Assembly: GCA_031430435.1 (NCBI GenBank)
Contig: JANPBM010000121.1
Location: forward strand, 1 to 64,000
From: JANNVK01 sp031430435
GTDB taxonomy: Bacteria; Acidobacteriota; Blastocatellia; Pyrinomonadales; Pyrinomonadaceae
Reading direction: 5' to 3'
DNA length: 64,000 nt
Shown: positions 51,952 to 60,607 of the stretch, piece by piece
Layout of the letters: each line of letters starts with the position of its first letter
How positions within the stretch are numbered: position 1 is the stretch's first letter
Notes under the pieces: model-generated
Seen by the model: the letters and a program-made list of their open reading frames with translations, nothing else
Told to the model about the DNA's origin: nothing
Database searches by the model: none
Position numbers and translations under genes: made by a program

Positions 51952-51984
51952 TTCATAACTTTTTCAGAAAAACTTCATAACTTT
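51952..51984. promoter_or_regulatory. TTCATAACTTT 11-mer repeat upstream of the fusion gene
   Basis: TTCATAACTTT (51952-51962), TTCAGAAAAAC (51963-51973) and TTCATAACTTT (51974-51984) are contiguous 11-mers. An additional TTCATAACTTT occurs at 51790-51800 across the start codon. The 11-bp phase suits an OmpR-family regulator, such as the gene itself. Confidence 0.4.
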
Positions 51985-52058
51985 CTAAAGATTATTTGTT
52001 TTGCCGTGCGGTAAAACTGTATGTGTCAGGCGGAAAACCCGCAATTTAAGGAGACAAA

Positions 52059-52295
52059 ATGTTTTGTAATGAATGTGAAAAAAATAAATCGGGCAACGGC
52101 TATTGTTTAGAAACCCGACCATACAGAATCTGTTTGGAATGTTACTTAGCTATCACCGGTGAACAACCTTTATCCCCGAAACCCGACCGTTTTTTGAGCC
52201 GCAACAGTTCGCCGGACATTCTGCGTTATCAAATTGTGAGCAGCAAAAGCGTCGAAATTAAGCTGAAATATCTCCGACAAAATTATGAAATATGA
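52059..52295 (+). CDS. Small cysteine-rich protein
   Basis: The 78-residue protein has CNEC (C3, C6), C16, and CLEC (C25, C28), likely a zinc site: MFCNECEKNKSGNGYC. The remainder is polar. An AAGGAG Shine-Dalgarno sits six bases before ATG, so it is likely expressed. No family is recognised. A second small frame overlaps its end at 52285. Confidence 0.6.
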   Translation: MFCNECEKNKSGNGYCLETRPYRICLECYLAITGEQPLSPKPDRFLSRNSSPDILRYQIVSSKSVEIKLKYLRQNYEI

Positions 52296-52532
52296 AATAA
52301 GTATTGAAATTGAACGAACAACAATCAGCGGTCATTACTCGCCAAAAACTTCAAGCGTTGAAGAAAATAGCGACGTAATTGAGGTTGAAGCGAGAGAACT
52401 GCCGAATGAAACGGATATAAAACTATTAACAAACCCGAAATTAAGGAAAAAAATGCAGAATCGGAAATGACATCAGCAAGCAATATCGGTTTTGAAAACC
52501 GTGTCGGCAAAATTCAGGAAGGCGACAGTTAA
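52285..52532 (+). pseudogene. Small ORF possibly frameshifted
   Basis: ATG 52285 (overlapping the previous gene by 11 bp) opens MKYEISIEIERTTISG and stops at 52470 with 61 residues. From 52410 another frame is open to TAA 52532 and reads protein-like (NGYKTINKPEIKEKNAESE). The two would join through a shift near 52405. No family is recognised and it may be chance. Confidence 0.3.
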
Positions 52533-52816
52533 AAGTATGTCACCGTTTGCGCCGAAAGACAGTAGTATTTTCTTTTTCGCCCGATATGTTTAAGTTCGGT
52601 TGACAGCCAATAAAACAGCCGGCGGAAAATAAAATTTAATATATTTTGCTTTTCGGCGGCGGCAATAACTTTGCTTCGGCAAAAGTAAAAGTAAAAGTAA
52701 AATCGATAAAGCGCAGATTTGCCGATAATCAGGTAAGACGACGGATGCAGTAATGTGTCCGTCTTTTTTCCGGCAAAATTACCGTTGTTCCGCTTATTTT
52801 ATCAGGATACAAATCC

Positions 52817-53068
52817 GGTTTACGCAATGCCGAACAGCAGAAATTTGAATGTCGAAATTACAACGCTCGAAAAATATGTAAAAATTGAAGTCATTGACAC
52901 AGGCGAAGGAATTCCGCCCGAAAATATCGCCAAAATCTTCGAGCCGTATTTTTCGACCAAAGAAACCGCTTGGCAATCGTCAAACGAATTATTGACGAAC
53001 ATCACGGCACGATCGAGGTTGAATCAGGCGAAGGCACGAAGTTTGCGGCGAAAATACCTAAGAGTTAG
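52817..53068 (+). pseudogene. Remnant of a sensor histidine kinase (HATPase domain)
   Basis: Only the C-terminal ATPase region remains: AMPNSRNLNVEITTLEKYV, then IDTGEGIPPENIAKIFEPYF and STKET. It is nearly identical in wording to the intact kinase at 16875-18374 (AMPNGGNLNIEITPLEKYV). After KET the G2 box GTGLGL is lost through a deletion of about 13 bp, and the frame shifts; the rest (LAIVKRIIDEHHGTIEVES) continues in another frame to TAG 53068. The upstream part of the gene is missing. It sits 455 bp before an NtrC-type regulator, the likely former partner. Confidence 0.85.
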
Positions 53069-53080
53069 GGACGAGTGAAA

Positions 53081-53500
53081 AGGGACAAGGGGCGAGAAAA
53101 ATATGAGCGATGACGGGAATTATAAAAATTTAATTGTTTGGCAGAAAAGTATCATTTTGGTTAAACTGATTTATCAATTGACGGCAAAATTTCCGAGTGA
53201 AGAAAAGTTTGGCTTAGTTTCGCAAATGCGTCGGGCAGTTGTTTCAGTTCCGTCGAACATTGCAGAAGGTCAAGCACGGCGAACAACGGGCGATTATATT
53301 CGTTTTGTTTCAATCGCAGAAGGCTCGTTGGCTGAACTCGAAACACAAACGATAGTTTCAATCGAACTTGAATTCTGTAATAAAAATGAGACGGAAGCAA
53401 TATTTTCACTGATGTTAGAAATCCGCAAAATGCTAAACGCGTTGCGTAGAAGTTTATCGGCAAAGCTGATGTAGAAATCAAACTCTCGTCCCTTGTCCCT
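53081..53500. repeat. Inverted repeat flanking the four-helix-bundle gene
   Basis: AGGGACAAGGGGCGAGA (53081-53097) and TCTCGTCCCTTGTCCCT (53484-53500) are inverse with 16 of 17 matches. They flank the gene at 53103-53474 within a few bases. Confidence 0.7.
53103..53474 (+). CDS. Four-helix-bundle protein (23S rRNA intervening-sequence family)
   Basis: The 123-residue protein has the family pattern: LIVWQKSIILVKLIYQLT, then FGLVSQMRRAVVSVPSNIAEG and YIRFVSIAEGSLAELETQ. These proteins were first found in rRNA intervening sequences and also occur as free-standing genes of unknown function. It lies between 17-bp inverted repeats and interrupts the stretch between the kinase remnant and the NtrC-type regulator, so it may be a mobile cassette. 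Confidence 0.88.
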   Translation: MSDDGNYKNLIVWQKSIILVKLIYQLTAKFPSEEKFGLVSQMRRAVVSVPSNIAEGQARRTTGDYIRFVSIAEGSLAELETQTIVSIELEFCNKNETEAIFSLMLEIRKMLNALRRSLSAKLM

Positions 53501-53523
53501 AAACCCTTGTCCCTAAAAAACTT

Positions 53524-54852
53524 ATGAGCAGAAAAACAATCTTAGTAGTTGACGATGAACGCAGTCAGCGTGAAATTTTGGAAATGATTTTGTCGGGCGA
53601 AGGTTACGACGTAACGACCGCGAGTTCAGGCGAAGCGGCGTTGAAATTTGTCGCGGACAGACGTTTCGATCTTGTTTTAACCGATTTGCAGATGACGGGA
53701 ATGAGCGGAATCGATTTGCTCAAGCAACTTGTCGCGTTCGATAAATCGATTATGGTCATTTTGCTGACGGCACACGGCACGGTCGATACGGCGTTTGAAG
53801 CCAAAGAACTCGGTGCGTTTGCGTATTTGCAAAAGCCTTACGAACGCGAAAAATTGCTTGAAACAGTCTCGCGGGCGTTAGGAAAACTCGAAACTTTGGA
53901 TACGGAAATTGTCTCGACTTCGCCCGAAATGGACAAGGTGAAAAAGCTGATTTTGAAGGTTGCAAAATCAAGTTCAACCGTTCTGATTCGCGGTGAAAGC
54001 GGCACGGGAAAAGAACTTATCGCCCGTGCAATTCACAAAAATTCACCGCGTTCAAACGAAATTTTTCAAGCCGTAAATTGTGCCGCGATCAACGAAAATC
54101 TGCTTGAATCCGAGCTTTTCGGACACGAAAAAGGAAGTTTCACGGGTGCGGTTGCCGAGAAAAAAGGTTTGTTTGAAGTTGCCGACGGCGGAACTCTTTT
54201 TCTCGACGAAATCGGTGAACTCGATATTAGTTTGCAAGCCAAAATCTTGCGTGCATTGCAAGAAAAACAAATCCGACGCGTCGGCGGAACTCGCGAGCTT
54301 TCCACGGATGTCCGCGTAGTTGCCGCCACAAACCGCGATTTACGCAAAATGGCGGAAGAAGGCAGATTCCGCGAAGATTTATATTATCGGCTGAATGTTC
54401 TCTCGATTGAACTTCCGCCGTTGCGTGAACGCAAAACCGACGTTCAATTACTGCTTGATTATTTCATCAAAAAACACACGAAAGGCACCAACCGCAACGT
54501 AACTTTGAACGCCGACGCAAAACGTTTAATCGCCGAATATAGTTTTCCCGGCAATGTTCGGCAACTTGAATCGGCAATCGAACGAGCAGTTTTGCTCTGC
54601 GAAAATGATGTAATAACGGCAGACGATTTACCGCCCGAAGTTTCGCAACAAGCCGGAAGTTCATCGCAAAATCTTTTCAAACTGCCGCCGAACGGAATCA
54701 ATTTTGAAGATTTGGAAAGAAGTTTGATAATGCAGGCGATGGAACGCACCGACAATAACATCACAAAATCGGCGAAATTATTGGGTTTAACATTTCGGAC
54801 TTTGCAATATCGGCTGGAAAAATTCGGGGCGAAAAAAGATGAGGAAGAATAA
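53524..54852 (+). CDS. NtrC-family sigma-54-dependent response regulator
   Basis: The 442-residue protein has a receiver domain (1-120; phospho-Asp in LVLTDLQMTG), an AAA+ domain (about 140-370) with Walker A GESGTGKE, GSFTGA for sigma-54 contact and DELGELD-like DEIGELD, and a C-terminal Fis-type helix-turn-helix (about 400-440: NNITKSAKLLGLTFRTLQYRL). It activates sigma-54 promoters after phosphorylation. The neighbouring kinase is a remnant, so the intact kinase at 16875 may be its partner. Confidence 0.95.
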   Translation: MSRKTILVVDDERSQREILEMILSGEGYDVTTASSGEAALKFVADRRFDLVLTDLQMTGMSGIDLLKQLVAFDKSIMVILLTAHGTVDTAFEAKELGAFAYLQKPYEREKLLETVSRALGKLETLDTEIVSTSPEMDKVKKLILKVAKSSSTVLIRGESGTGKELIARAIHKNSPRSNEIFQAVNCAAINENLLESELFGHEKGSFTGAVAEKKGLFEVADGGTLFLDEIGELDISLQAKILRALQEKQIRRVGGTRELSTDVRVVAATNRDLRKMAEEGRFREDLYYRLNVLSIELPPLRERKTDVQLLLDYFIKKHTKGTNRNVTLNADAKRLIAEYSFPGNVRQLESAIERAVLLCENDVITADDLPPEVSQQAGSSSQNLFKLPPNGINFEDLERSLIMQAMERTDNNITKSAKLLGLTFRTLQYRLEKFGAKKDEEE

Positions 54853-54976
54853 TTTACAGGGATGAAAAGGATTAAGCAGGATAAAGAAAATAGATTTGGA
54901 GCAGGAAACTATTTTCCAAAAGTAATTAATTTTTCAACCTTGTTTTATCCGTTTTCATCTCCCTTATCCCTGTAAA
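54853..54976. repeat. MITE-like inverted-repeat element
   Basis: TTTACAGGGAT (54853-54863) and ATCCCTGTAAA (54966-54976) are perfect 11-bp terminal inverted repeats bounding 124 bp. It begins right after the NtrC stop codon and ends 17 bp before the aldolase start. Confidence 0.75.
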
Positions 54977-54993
54977 AAGTGTATTTAAAATCT

Positions 54994-55737
54994 ATGAAAA
55001 ATAATACTTCAAACGAAGAACGCCAAACCAGAATTAACCTTGCGGCGGCGTACAGATTGGTCGCACATTTTGGCTGGGACGATTTGATTTTTACGCATAT
55101 TTCCGCTCGTGTGCCGAACGAAGGTCATCATTTTTTGATAAATCCATACGGGCTTTTGTTTGATGAAGTTACCGCGTCAAATCTTGTAAAGGTTGATATA
55201 GAAGGAAATATCGTTTCGGAAACCGAGCATTTTATCAATCCCGCAGGTTTTACGATTCACAGTGCAATTCACGCCGCACGCGAAGATGCGGGATGCGTTC
55301 TGCACACGCATTCGTTATACGGAACGGCAATTTCGACGCAAAAAGAAGGCTTGTTGCCGCTCTCGCAAACGTCGCTTTTTCCGCTTTCAAATCTGGCGTA
55401 TCACAATTACGAAGGCGTGGCGTTGAACGAAGCAGAAAAACCGCGTCTTGTCGCAGATTTGGGTGCGAATAATTTTATGATTTTGCGTAATCACGGACTT
55501 TTGACCGTCGGAAAATCGGTCGCGGACGCTTTTTTGTTTATGTATGTTTTGGAAACGGCGTGTCGTGTGCAGACGCTCGCACAATCGGGCGGAAAGGAAT
55601 TGATTCATATTTCACCGCAAATTTTGCAAGGAATTTTGGCTCAAGTTGACACGGTAACAAAAGGAATGGGTGCGAATTTGGTTTTTCCCGCGTTGTTGCG
55701 GAAATTGGATAAAATTGACACTAGTTTTCGCGACTAG
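54994..55737 (+). CDS. Class II aldolase/adducin-family protein
   Basis: The protein is 247 residues from ATG 54994 (MKNNTSNEERQ). The fold is shown by LAAAYRLVAHFGWDDLIFTHISARVP, the zinc-binding HTHSLYG and the later RNHGLLTVG. Members include fuculose-phosphate aldolase, ribulose-phosphate epimerase and methylthioribulose dehydratase, and the substrate cannot be told apart here. The length is near family norm. The final bases TAG abut a Lys/Glu-rich spacer. Confidence 0.87.
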   Translation: MKNNTSNEERQTRINLAAAYRLVAHFGWDDLIFTHISARVPNEGHHFLINPYGLLFDEVTASNLVKVDIEGNIVSETEHFINPAGFTIHSAIHAAREDAGCVLHTHSLYGTAISTQKEGLLPLSQTSLFPLSNLAYHNYEGVALNEAEKPRLVADLGANNFMILRNHGLLTVGKSVADAFLFMYVLETACRVQTLAQSGGKELIHISPQILQGILAQVDTVTKGMGANLVFPALLRKLDKIDTSFRD

Positions 55738-55834
55738 TGCGACGAAGAAAAGGCGAGAAAATGAGAAAAAGGCAAAAGTGGAATATTAATTTCAACACTT
55801 TTGCTTTTTACTTTTTTACTTTTGCTTTCAAAAA

Positions 55835-56683
55835 CTACATTCCGCGAACTCCCGCAAACGTATTGCATTGTCGTAAATCGCCCGCTTGGAAGCCTTTCAT
55901 AAACCAACTCATTCTGTCTTTTGCCGAACCGTGAGTAAAAGTTTCGGGACGAACATAGCCTTGCATTCTTGATTGAATTTTGTCATCGCCAACGCCCGAA
56001 GCCGCTCGCAAGGCTTCTTCAATATCGTTGACCTCAAGCAATCCGCGTTTCTTCACTTCGTTTGCCCACACGCCCGAATAACAATCGGCTTGCAACTCCA
56101 AACGCACGGAAAGCTGGTTCGATTGAACCTCGCTTGCACGATTTTGCAACGCCGTAACTTTATCCATTGTGCCGACCAAATTTTGCAAATGATGCCCGAC
56201 TTCGTGTGCAATCACATACGCTTGAGCAAAATCGCCGGGAGCTTTGAACTCACTTTTAAGTTCGCGGAAAAAATCCATATCCAGATAAAGTTTTTCGTCG
56301 GCAGGACAATAAAATGGTCCGGTTTGCGAACTTGCCATACCGCAATCCGTCCGCGTTTGTCCGCTGAATACAACTAAACCGGGCTCGCGATATTTTCCGC
56401 CGGCACGTTTAAAAATATCTTTCCAAACGTCTTCGGTTGTTCCTAAAAACGATTTTACAGCCTTGAATTGTTCATCGTTGGCGGCTTTATTTCCTTGCTG
56501 CTGAACTGCCGGAACATCGTTGCCGCTTGGCGATTGCTGTAAATAAGCAGTCGGATCGCCGCCCATCAACAAAACCGCCAACGCGATAATTATCGTGAAA
56601 CAACCGCCGCCGCCAAGTGCGATTTTCCCGCCTGACATTCCGCGTCGGTCTTCAACATTTTCGCTTTCTCTGCCTTTTAACAT
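55835..56683 (-). CDS. YpfJ-family neutral zinc metallopeptidase
   Basis: The protein is 282 residues from ATG 56683 (MLKGRESENVEDRRG). The N-terminal Gly-rich segment and transmembrane helix (about 17-40: KIALGGGGCFTIIIALAVLL) are typical. The zinc site is VIAHEVGHHLQ (HExxH), followed by LELQADCYSGVWAN with the third ligand Glu/Asp region and the end GQ/RMSWFMKGF. The physiological substrate is unknown. It is convergent with the aldolase gene, separated by a spacer with TTTTTACTTTT-type runs. Confidence 0.9.
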   Translation of the reverse strand: MLKGRESENVEDRRGMSGGKIALGGGGCFTIIIALAVLLMGGDPTAYLQQSPSGNDVPAVQQQGNKAANDEQFKAVKSFLGTTEDVWKDIFKRAGGKYREPGLVVFSGQTRTDCGMASSQTGPFYCPADEKLYLDMDFFRELKSEFKAPGDFAQAYVIAHEVGHHLQNLVGTMDKVTALQNRASEVQSNQLSVRLELQADCYSGVWANEVKKRGLLEVNDIEEALRAASGVGDDKIQSRMQGYVRPETFTHGSAKDRMSWFMKGFQAGDLRQCNTFAGVRGM

Positions 56684-56751
56684 AAACAAAACCTCGATTT
56701 GTGAATTACTCAATTTGTGTAATGAATGCCAAGATATTAACATTTTTTACA

Positions 56752-57606
56752 ATGAAACTAAACGATTGGAAACAACGCGGCGATTATTTCGACGGGATTT
56801 TTTATCAACTCAGCCGGAAATCTGATGAAATTTTGCTTTGTCTGCACGGTTTCCCGACTTCTTCGTTCGATTATCACAAAGTTTGGTCTGAATTAACCGC
56901 TGAATACGCTTGCTTGTCGTTTGATATGATTGGTTACGGATTTTCAAAAAAACCGCTAAACTACGATTACACAACATTTAATCAAGTTGACGAACTGCAA
57001 AAACTACTCGCTTATTTGCAGATTAAACGAATCCACATTCTTTCGCACGATTACGGCAACACGATTACGCAGGAACTGCTTGCAAGGCGCGAAGAAAACC
57101 GTCCGGACTTTGAAATTGCCTCGATTTGTATGCTCAACGGTGCGTTGTTTCCCGAAACTCATCGTCCGATTTTGGTGCAGAAACTTTTGATAAGTCCGTT
57201 CGGGTTTTTGTTTGCCAAACTAATGACGGACAATCGTTTCAAACAAGGTTTATCAAAAGTTTTCGGCGAAAACACACAGCCGACCGATGAAGAATTTGCC
57301 GATTTTATCACGGTTTTTAATCATCATAACGGCAAAAAAATCGCTCATAAATTGATTAGATATATGACTGAGCGGACGACTTTCCGCGAGCGTTGGGTTT
57401 CCGCGTTGCAAAAAATCGACGTGCCGTTTCGGATGATAAACGGTTCGGCTGACCGCGTTTCGGGCAAACATTTGGTTAATCGTTTCCGCGAAATTTGTCC
57501 GCAACTCAATGATATTATTGAACTTACCGACGTTGGACATTTTCCGCATTTTGAAGTTTCGCAGAAAGTTTTAGAGTTGTATTTTGAATTTCGTGAAAAA
57601 AATTAA
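56752..57606 (+). CDS. Alpha/beta-hydrolase
   Basis: The protein is 284 residues from ATG 56752 (MKLNDWKQRGDYFDG). It has the fold: LCLHGFPTSSFDYHKVW (oxyanion region), IHILSHDYGNTI with an Asp at the nucleophile position (SHDYG, haloalkane-dehalogenase-like rather than Ser), and a C-terminal His in LTDVGHFPHFE. It resembles the epoxide-hydrolase/haloalkane-dehalogenase side of the superfamily. Substrate is unknown. Its last 14 bases overlap prmC. Confidence 0.85.
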   Translation: MKLNDWKQRGDYFDGIFYQLSRKSDEILLCLHGFPTSSFDYHKVWSELTAEYACLSFDMIGYGFSKKPLNYDYTTFNQVDELQKLLAYLQIKRIHILSHDYGNTITQELLARREENRPDFEIASICMLNGALFPETHRPILVQKLLISPFGFLFAKLMTDNRFKQGLSKVFGENTQPTDEEFADFITVFNHHNGKKIAHKLIRYMTERTTFRERWVSALQKIDVPFRMINGSADRVSGKHLVNRFREICPQLNDIIELTDVGHFPHFEVSQKVLELYFEFREKN

Positions 57607-58435
57607 CGAGAAAATTAAAGAAGCCGCAAAAATTTTGCAAGCGTCCGAAATTGCCGAAGCGAGACGTGAAGCGAAGTTGTTGCTGGCGTTTGCGTTGGGC
57701 AAAAATCAGACATTTTTGATTGCTCACGATGATTATACTTTGTCTGAAATCGAGGAAAACCGGTTCGATGAATTTATTCGCCGCCGATTCCGACGCGAAC
57801 CTTTGCAACATATTACAAACAATCAAGAATTTTACGGTTTAGATTTTTACGTCGATAAAAACGTGCTGATTCCGCGACCCGAAACCGAAATGACGGTCGA
57901 AAGCGCGTTGGAAATTTTAGTTGATAATTCGAGGTTTTGCGAGGTCGGCGTTGGTTCGGGTTGTCTTTCGGTTGCGATTTTGCGCGAGCTGGAAACTGTT
58001 TCCGCGATTGGTTTGGACATCAGCGAAAAAGCGTTGGAGATTGCGAAACGAAATGCGGAAACGCATCAGGTTTCAGAACGATTCACGCTCAAACAATCCG
58101 ATGTTTTCAGCAATTTATTCGATGAAAAGTTTGATTTAATTTGCTCGAATCCGCCGTATATCGGCATTGACGAAATTCCGCGTTTGCAACCCGAAGTCGG
58201 GCAATTTGAACCGCTGAATGCTTTAACCGACGGCAAAAACGGCTTTACGATTATTGAAAATCTGATCGAAAATTCACCGCAATTTCTAAAACCTGACGGC
58301 TTTTTGTTAATCGAAATAGGTTTTGGTCAAAGCGCTAAAGTCGGCGAATTTGTTTCACGCGACATTTGGCAAAAGTTTGAAATTTTGCCCGATTTACAAG
58401 GAATTCCGCGAATGGTTAGGCTGCAGATTTATTGA
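57593..58435 (+). CDS. prmC: Peptide chain release factor N5-glutamine methyltransferase
   Basis: The protein is 280 residues from GTG 57593 (V/MKKINEKI); TTG 57584 is an alternative. It methylates the GGQ glutamine of release factors. Motifs are RREPLQHI, VLIPRPETE, EVGVGSGCLSVAIL (SAM motif I) and the catalytic SNPPYI. Length is standard. It overlaps the preceding hydrolase gene by 14 bp. Confidence 0.95.
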   Translation: MKKINEKIKEAAKILQASEIAEARREAKLLLAFALGKNQTFLIAHDDYTLSEIEENRFDEFIRRRFRREPLQHITNNQEFYGLDFYVDKNVLIPRPETEMTVESALEILVDNSRFCEVGVGSGCLSVAILRELETVSAIGLDISEKALEIAKRNAETHQVSERFTLKQSDVFSNLFDEKFDLICSNPPYIGIDEIPRLQPEVGQFEPLNALTDGKNGFTIIENLIENSPQFLKPDGFLLIEIGFGQSAKVGEFVSRDIWQKFEILPDLQGIPRMVRLQIY

Positions 58436-58436
58436 A

Positions 58437-58463
58437 GAATCCGATGCGGAAAAATACGGATTC
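58437..58463. repeat. Hairpin after prmC
   Basis: GAATCCG (58437-58443) and CGGATTC (58457-58463) form a 7-bp stem. No T-run follows, so it may be part of a short intergenic repeat rather than a terminator. Confidence 0.45.
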
Positions 58464-58566
58464 GGCAAATAACTTTTAAAAATCTTCGTAAATCTGCCAA
58501 ATCACTATTTGCCTGCGCCTAATTTTTTCTTTTCAACCACGTATTTATGTTAATCTAATCCTCGCA

Positions 58567-59256
58567 ATGGAAGTTACCGCAATTATCCCGACATTTAACG
58601 AAGAATCGACGATTACCAAAACGTTGGAAGCGCTTTCGCGGCTCGTGAACGTGTCCGAAGTGATTGTCGTCGATGGCGGAAGTACGGATAAAACGTGCGA
58701 AATTGTCGAGAATTTTCAACGTTTAAAAACGCTCAAACTTGTGCAAATTAACGAAGCGAATCGCGGCAAACAACTTCACGAAGGCACAAAGCACGCAAGC
58801 GGAGACATTTTTTGGTTTCTGTTGCCCGACACGCGACCGACGCAAGGCTCGGCTCGGCAAATAAAAGGCGTAATGAAGTATTCGACGGTTGTCGGCGGTA
58901 ATTTTGAGGTAATTTTCGGCGGAGAAAGCCGTGCGGCGAAGTTTATGACGCGCATTTATCCGTATTTTATCTCGCTCGGACTTTGCTATGGCGACTCGGC
59001 GTTTTTTATCGGGAGAATTGCCTATAATAAAGTCGGCGGATTCAAAGAAATCGGAGCATTTGAAGACATTGATATGTATCATCGACTGCGAAAAATCGGA
59101 CGGTTTTACCATCTTTCGCAAAGTGTGACGACCTCATCTCGGCGTTTTGAAAATAAATCGTTTGTTTTGACATTTGCGCGTTGGTCAGCTTATCAAATTC
59201 TCTATTGGCTGAAAGTTTCGCCGGCAAAATTAGCGAAGTATTATCTGAAAAAATGA
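58567..59256 (+). CDS. Glycosyltransferase family 2, arsenosugar-type (TIGR04283-like)
   Basis: The 229-residue GT-A enzyme has AIIPTFNEESTITKTLEAL, the donor motif VVDGGSTDKT and LLPDTRPTQGSARQI in place of the DxD region, with DSAFFIGRIAYNKVGGF in the acceptor part. The pattern fits the TIGR04283 subgroup named for arsenosugar clusters, but no other arsenosugar gene is near. The product is unknown. Confidence 0.82.
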   Translation: MEVTAIIPTFNEESTITKTLEALSRLVNVSEVIVVDGGSTDKTCEIVENFQRLKTLKLVQINEANRGKQLHEGTKHASGDIFWFLLPDTRPTQGSARQIKGVMKYSTVVGGNFEVIFGGESRAAKFMTRIYPYFISLGLCYGDSAFFIGRIAYNKVGGFKEIGAFEDIDMYHRLRKIGRFYHLSQSVTTSSRRFENKSFVLTFARWSAYQILYWLKVSPAKLAKYYLKK

Positions 59257-59407
59257 CCCGATCTGATCTTTGCGCTTTAATAACCCGAATTTGGCGACGC
59301 AATTCGACAGTTTCCGCCTGTTCGAATGTTTGACTTATCCGTTGTTATTTTCATCATTCGATGGTTTAATTTAACTTCACGTTCCAAAATAAGCAGAAAA
59401 CCATTTC

Positions 59408-59423
59408 GTTTCATTTGTGAAAC
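59408..59423. promoter_or_regulatory. Inverted repeat GTTTCA-N4-TGAAAC upstream of recA
   Basis: A perfect 6-bp palindrome with a 4-base spacer. It lies 40 bp upstream of the second palindrome. Confidence 0.4.
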
Positions 59424-59448
59424 AGCCTTGCTTGTGTTAGACTTCACC

Positions 59449-59468
59449 TTAGTTTTGTTTGAAACTAA
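59449..59468. promoter_or_regulatory. Palindrome TTAGTTT-N6-AAACTAA in the recA promoter
   Basis: A perfect 7+7 palindrome just ahead of the recA Shine-Dalgarno and overlapping the likely -10 region (TTGCTT at 59428 with TAGTTT about 16 bases later). A LexA-type operator is possible but the Acidobacteriota consensus is not known to me. Confidence 0.45.
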
Positions 59469-59487
59469 CATCTGAGAGGACAAAGAA

Positions 59488-60522
59488 ATGGCTGGAGAAG
59501 CAACAAAAATGGCATCAATAGATAAAAGTAAAGCGATTGAATCGGCACTCGCAAACATCGAAAAGAAGTTCGGAAAAGGTTCGATTATGCGTTTGGGCGA
59601 ACGTCCGCACGAAGAAGTCAGCTCGATTTCAACCAATTGTTTAAGTTTAGACGCGGCAATCGGTGTCGGCGGTTTTCCGCGCGGCAGAATTATCGAAGTT
59701 TACGGACCTGAAAGTTCGGGTAAAACAACTTTGGCGTTGCAAGTCGTCGCGTCAGCCCAAAAACTCGGCGGAGTCGCGGCGTATATCGACGCGGAACACG
59801 CTCTCGATCCGGATTACGCGGAAAAACTCGGCGTAAACATCGATGAAATGTTGATTTCGCAACCTGATTCGGGCGAACAAGCCTTGGAAATTGCCGAAAC
59901 TCTTGTGAGATCGGCAAGCGTTGACGTGATTGTCATCGACTCCGTGGCGGCACTTGTTCCGCGAGCGGAAATCGACGGCGAAATGGGCGATTCACACATG
60001 GGTTTGCAAGCTCGTCTGATGTCGCAAGCGCTCAGAAAATTGACCGCAATCGTTTCAAGTTCAAACACTTGCTTTATTTTTATCAACCAATTGCGCGATA
60101 AAATCGGGGTTATGTTCGGTTCGCCGGAAACGACGACAGGCGGAAAAGCTTTGAAATTTTATGCGTCTGTGCGGATTGATATTCGTCGCATCGGGGCGAT
60201 AAAAGAAGGCGACCGCGTTGTCGGCAACCGCACGAAAATCAAAATGGTCAAAAACAAAGTTGCTCCGCCGTTCCGCGAATGCGAATTCGACATTATGTAC
60301 GGCGAAGGAATTTCAAAAGAAGGCGATTTGATCGATTTGGCAACCAAGTTTGAAATTGTCGAAAAAAGCGGTTCATGGTTTTCGTATTCGACCGAAAGAC
60401 TGGGACAAGGACGCGAAAACGTCAAAAACCTGCTCAAAGAAAACACGGATTTACGCGACCGAATCGAACATGATGTGAAAGTAAAACTCGGTTTAATTAC
60501 CGAAACCGTCGAAGCCGCATAA
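59488..60522 (+). CDS. recA: Recombinase A
   Basis: The 344-residue protein has Walker A GPESSGKTT, IDAEHALDPDYA, Walker B VIVIDSVAALVPRAE, loop L1/L2 GLQARLMSQALRKLT and GSPETTTGGKALKFYASVR. It is the strand-exchange and LexA co-protease of the SOS response. GAGAGGACAAAGAA precedes ATG 59488; the first seven residues (MAGEATK) before MASIDKSK are unusual but keep the Shine-Dalgarno. Two palindromes lie in the upstream promoter. Confidence 0.98.
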   Translation: MAGEATKMASIDKSKAIESALANIEKKFGKGSIMRLGERPHEEVSSISTNCLSLDAAIGVGGFPRGRIIEVYGPESSGKTTLALQVVASAQKLGGVAAYIDAEHALDPDYAEKLGVNIDEMLISQPDSGEQALEIAETLVRSASVDVIVIDSVAALVPRAEIDGEMGDSHMGLQARLMSQALRKLTAIVSSSNTCFIFINQLRDKIGVMFGSPETTTGGKALKFYASVRIDIRRIGAIKEGDRVVGNRTKIKMVKNKVAPPFRECEFDIMYGEGISKEGDLIDLATKFEIVEKSGSWFSYSTERLGQGRENVKNLLKENTDLRDRIEHDVKVKLGLITETVEAA

Positions 60523-60607
60523 GTTTTCCGCAAAAAATGATTTTCAACGCTTGAAAAGTCGGCAAGGATGGGTTAATTTTTAGATTGCGTTTTTTTCGGA
60601 CGCAAAC

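Noticed and set aside
54853..54976. Rho-independent terminator of the NtrC-type gene
   Set aside because: The inverted arms are 100 bp apart and the same end recurs elsewhere, so a repeat element explains it better.
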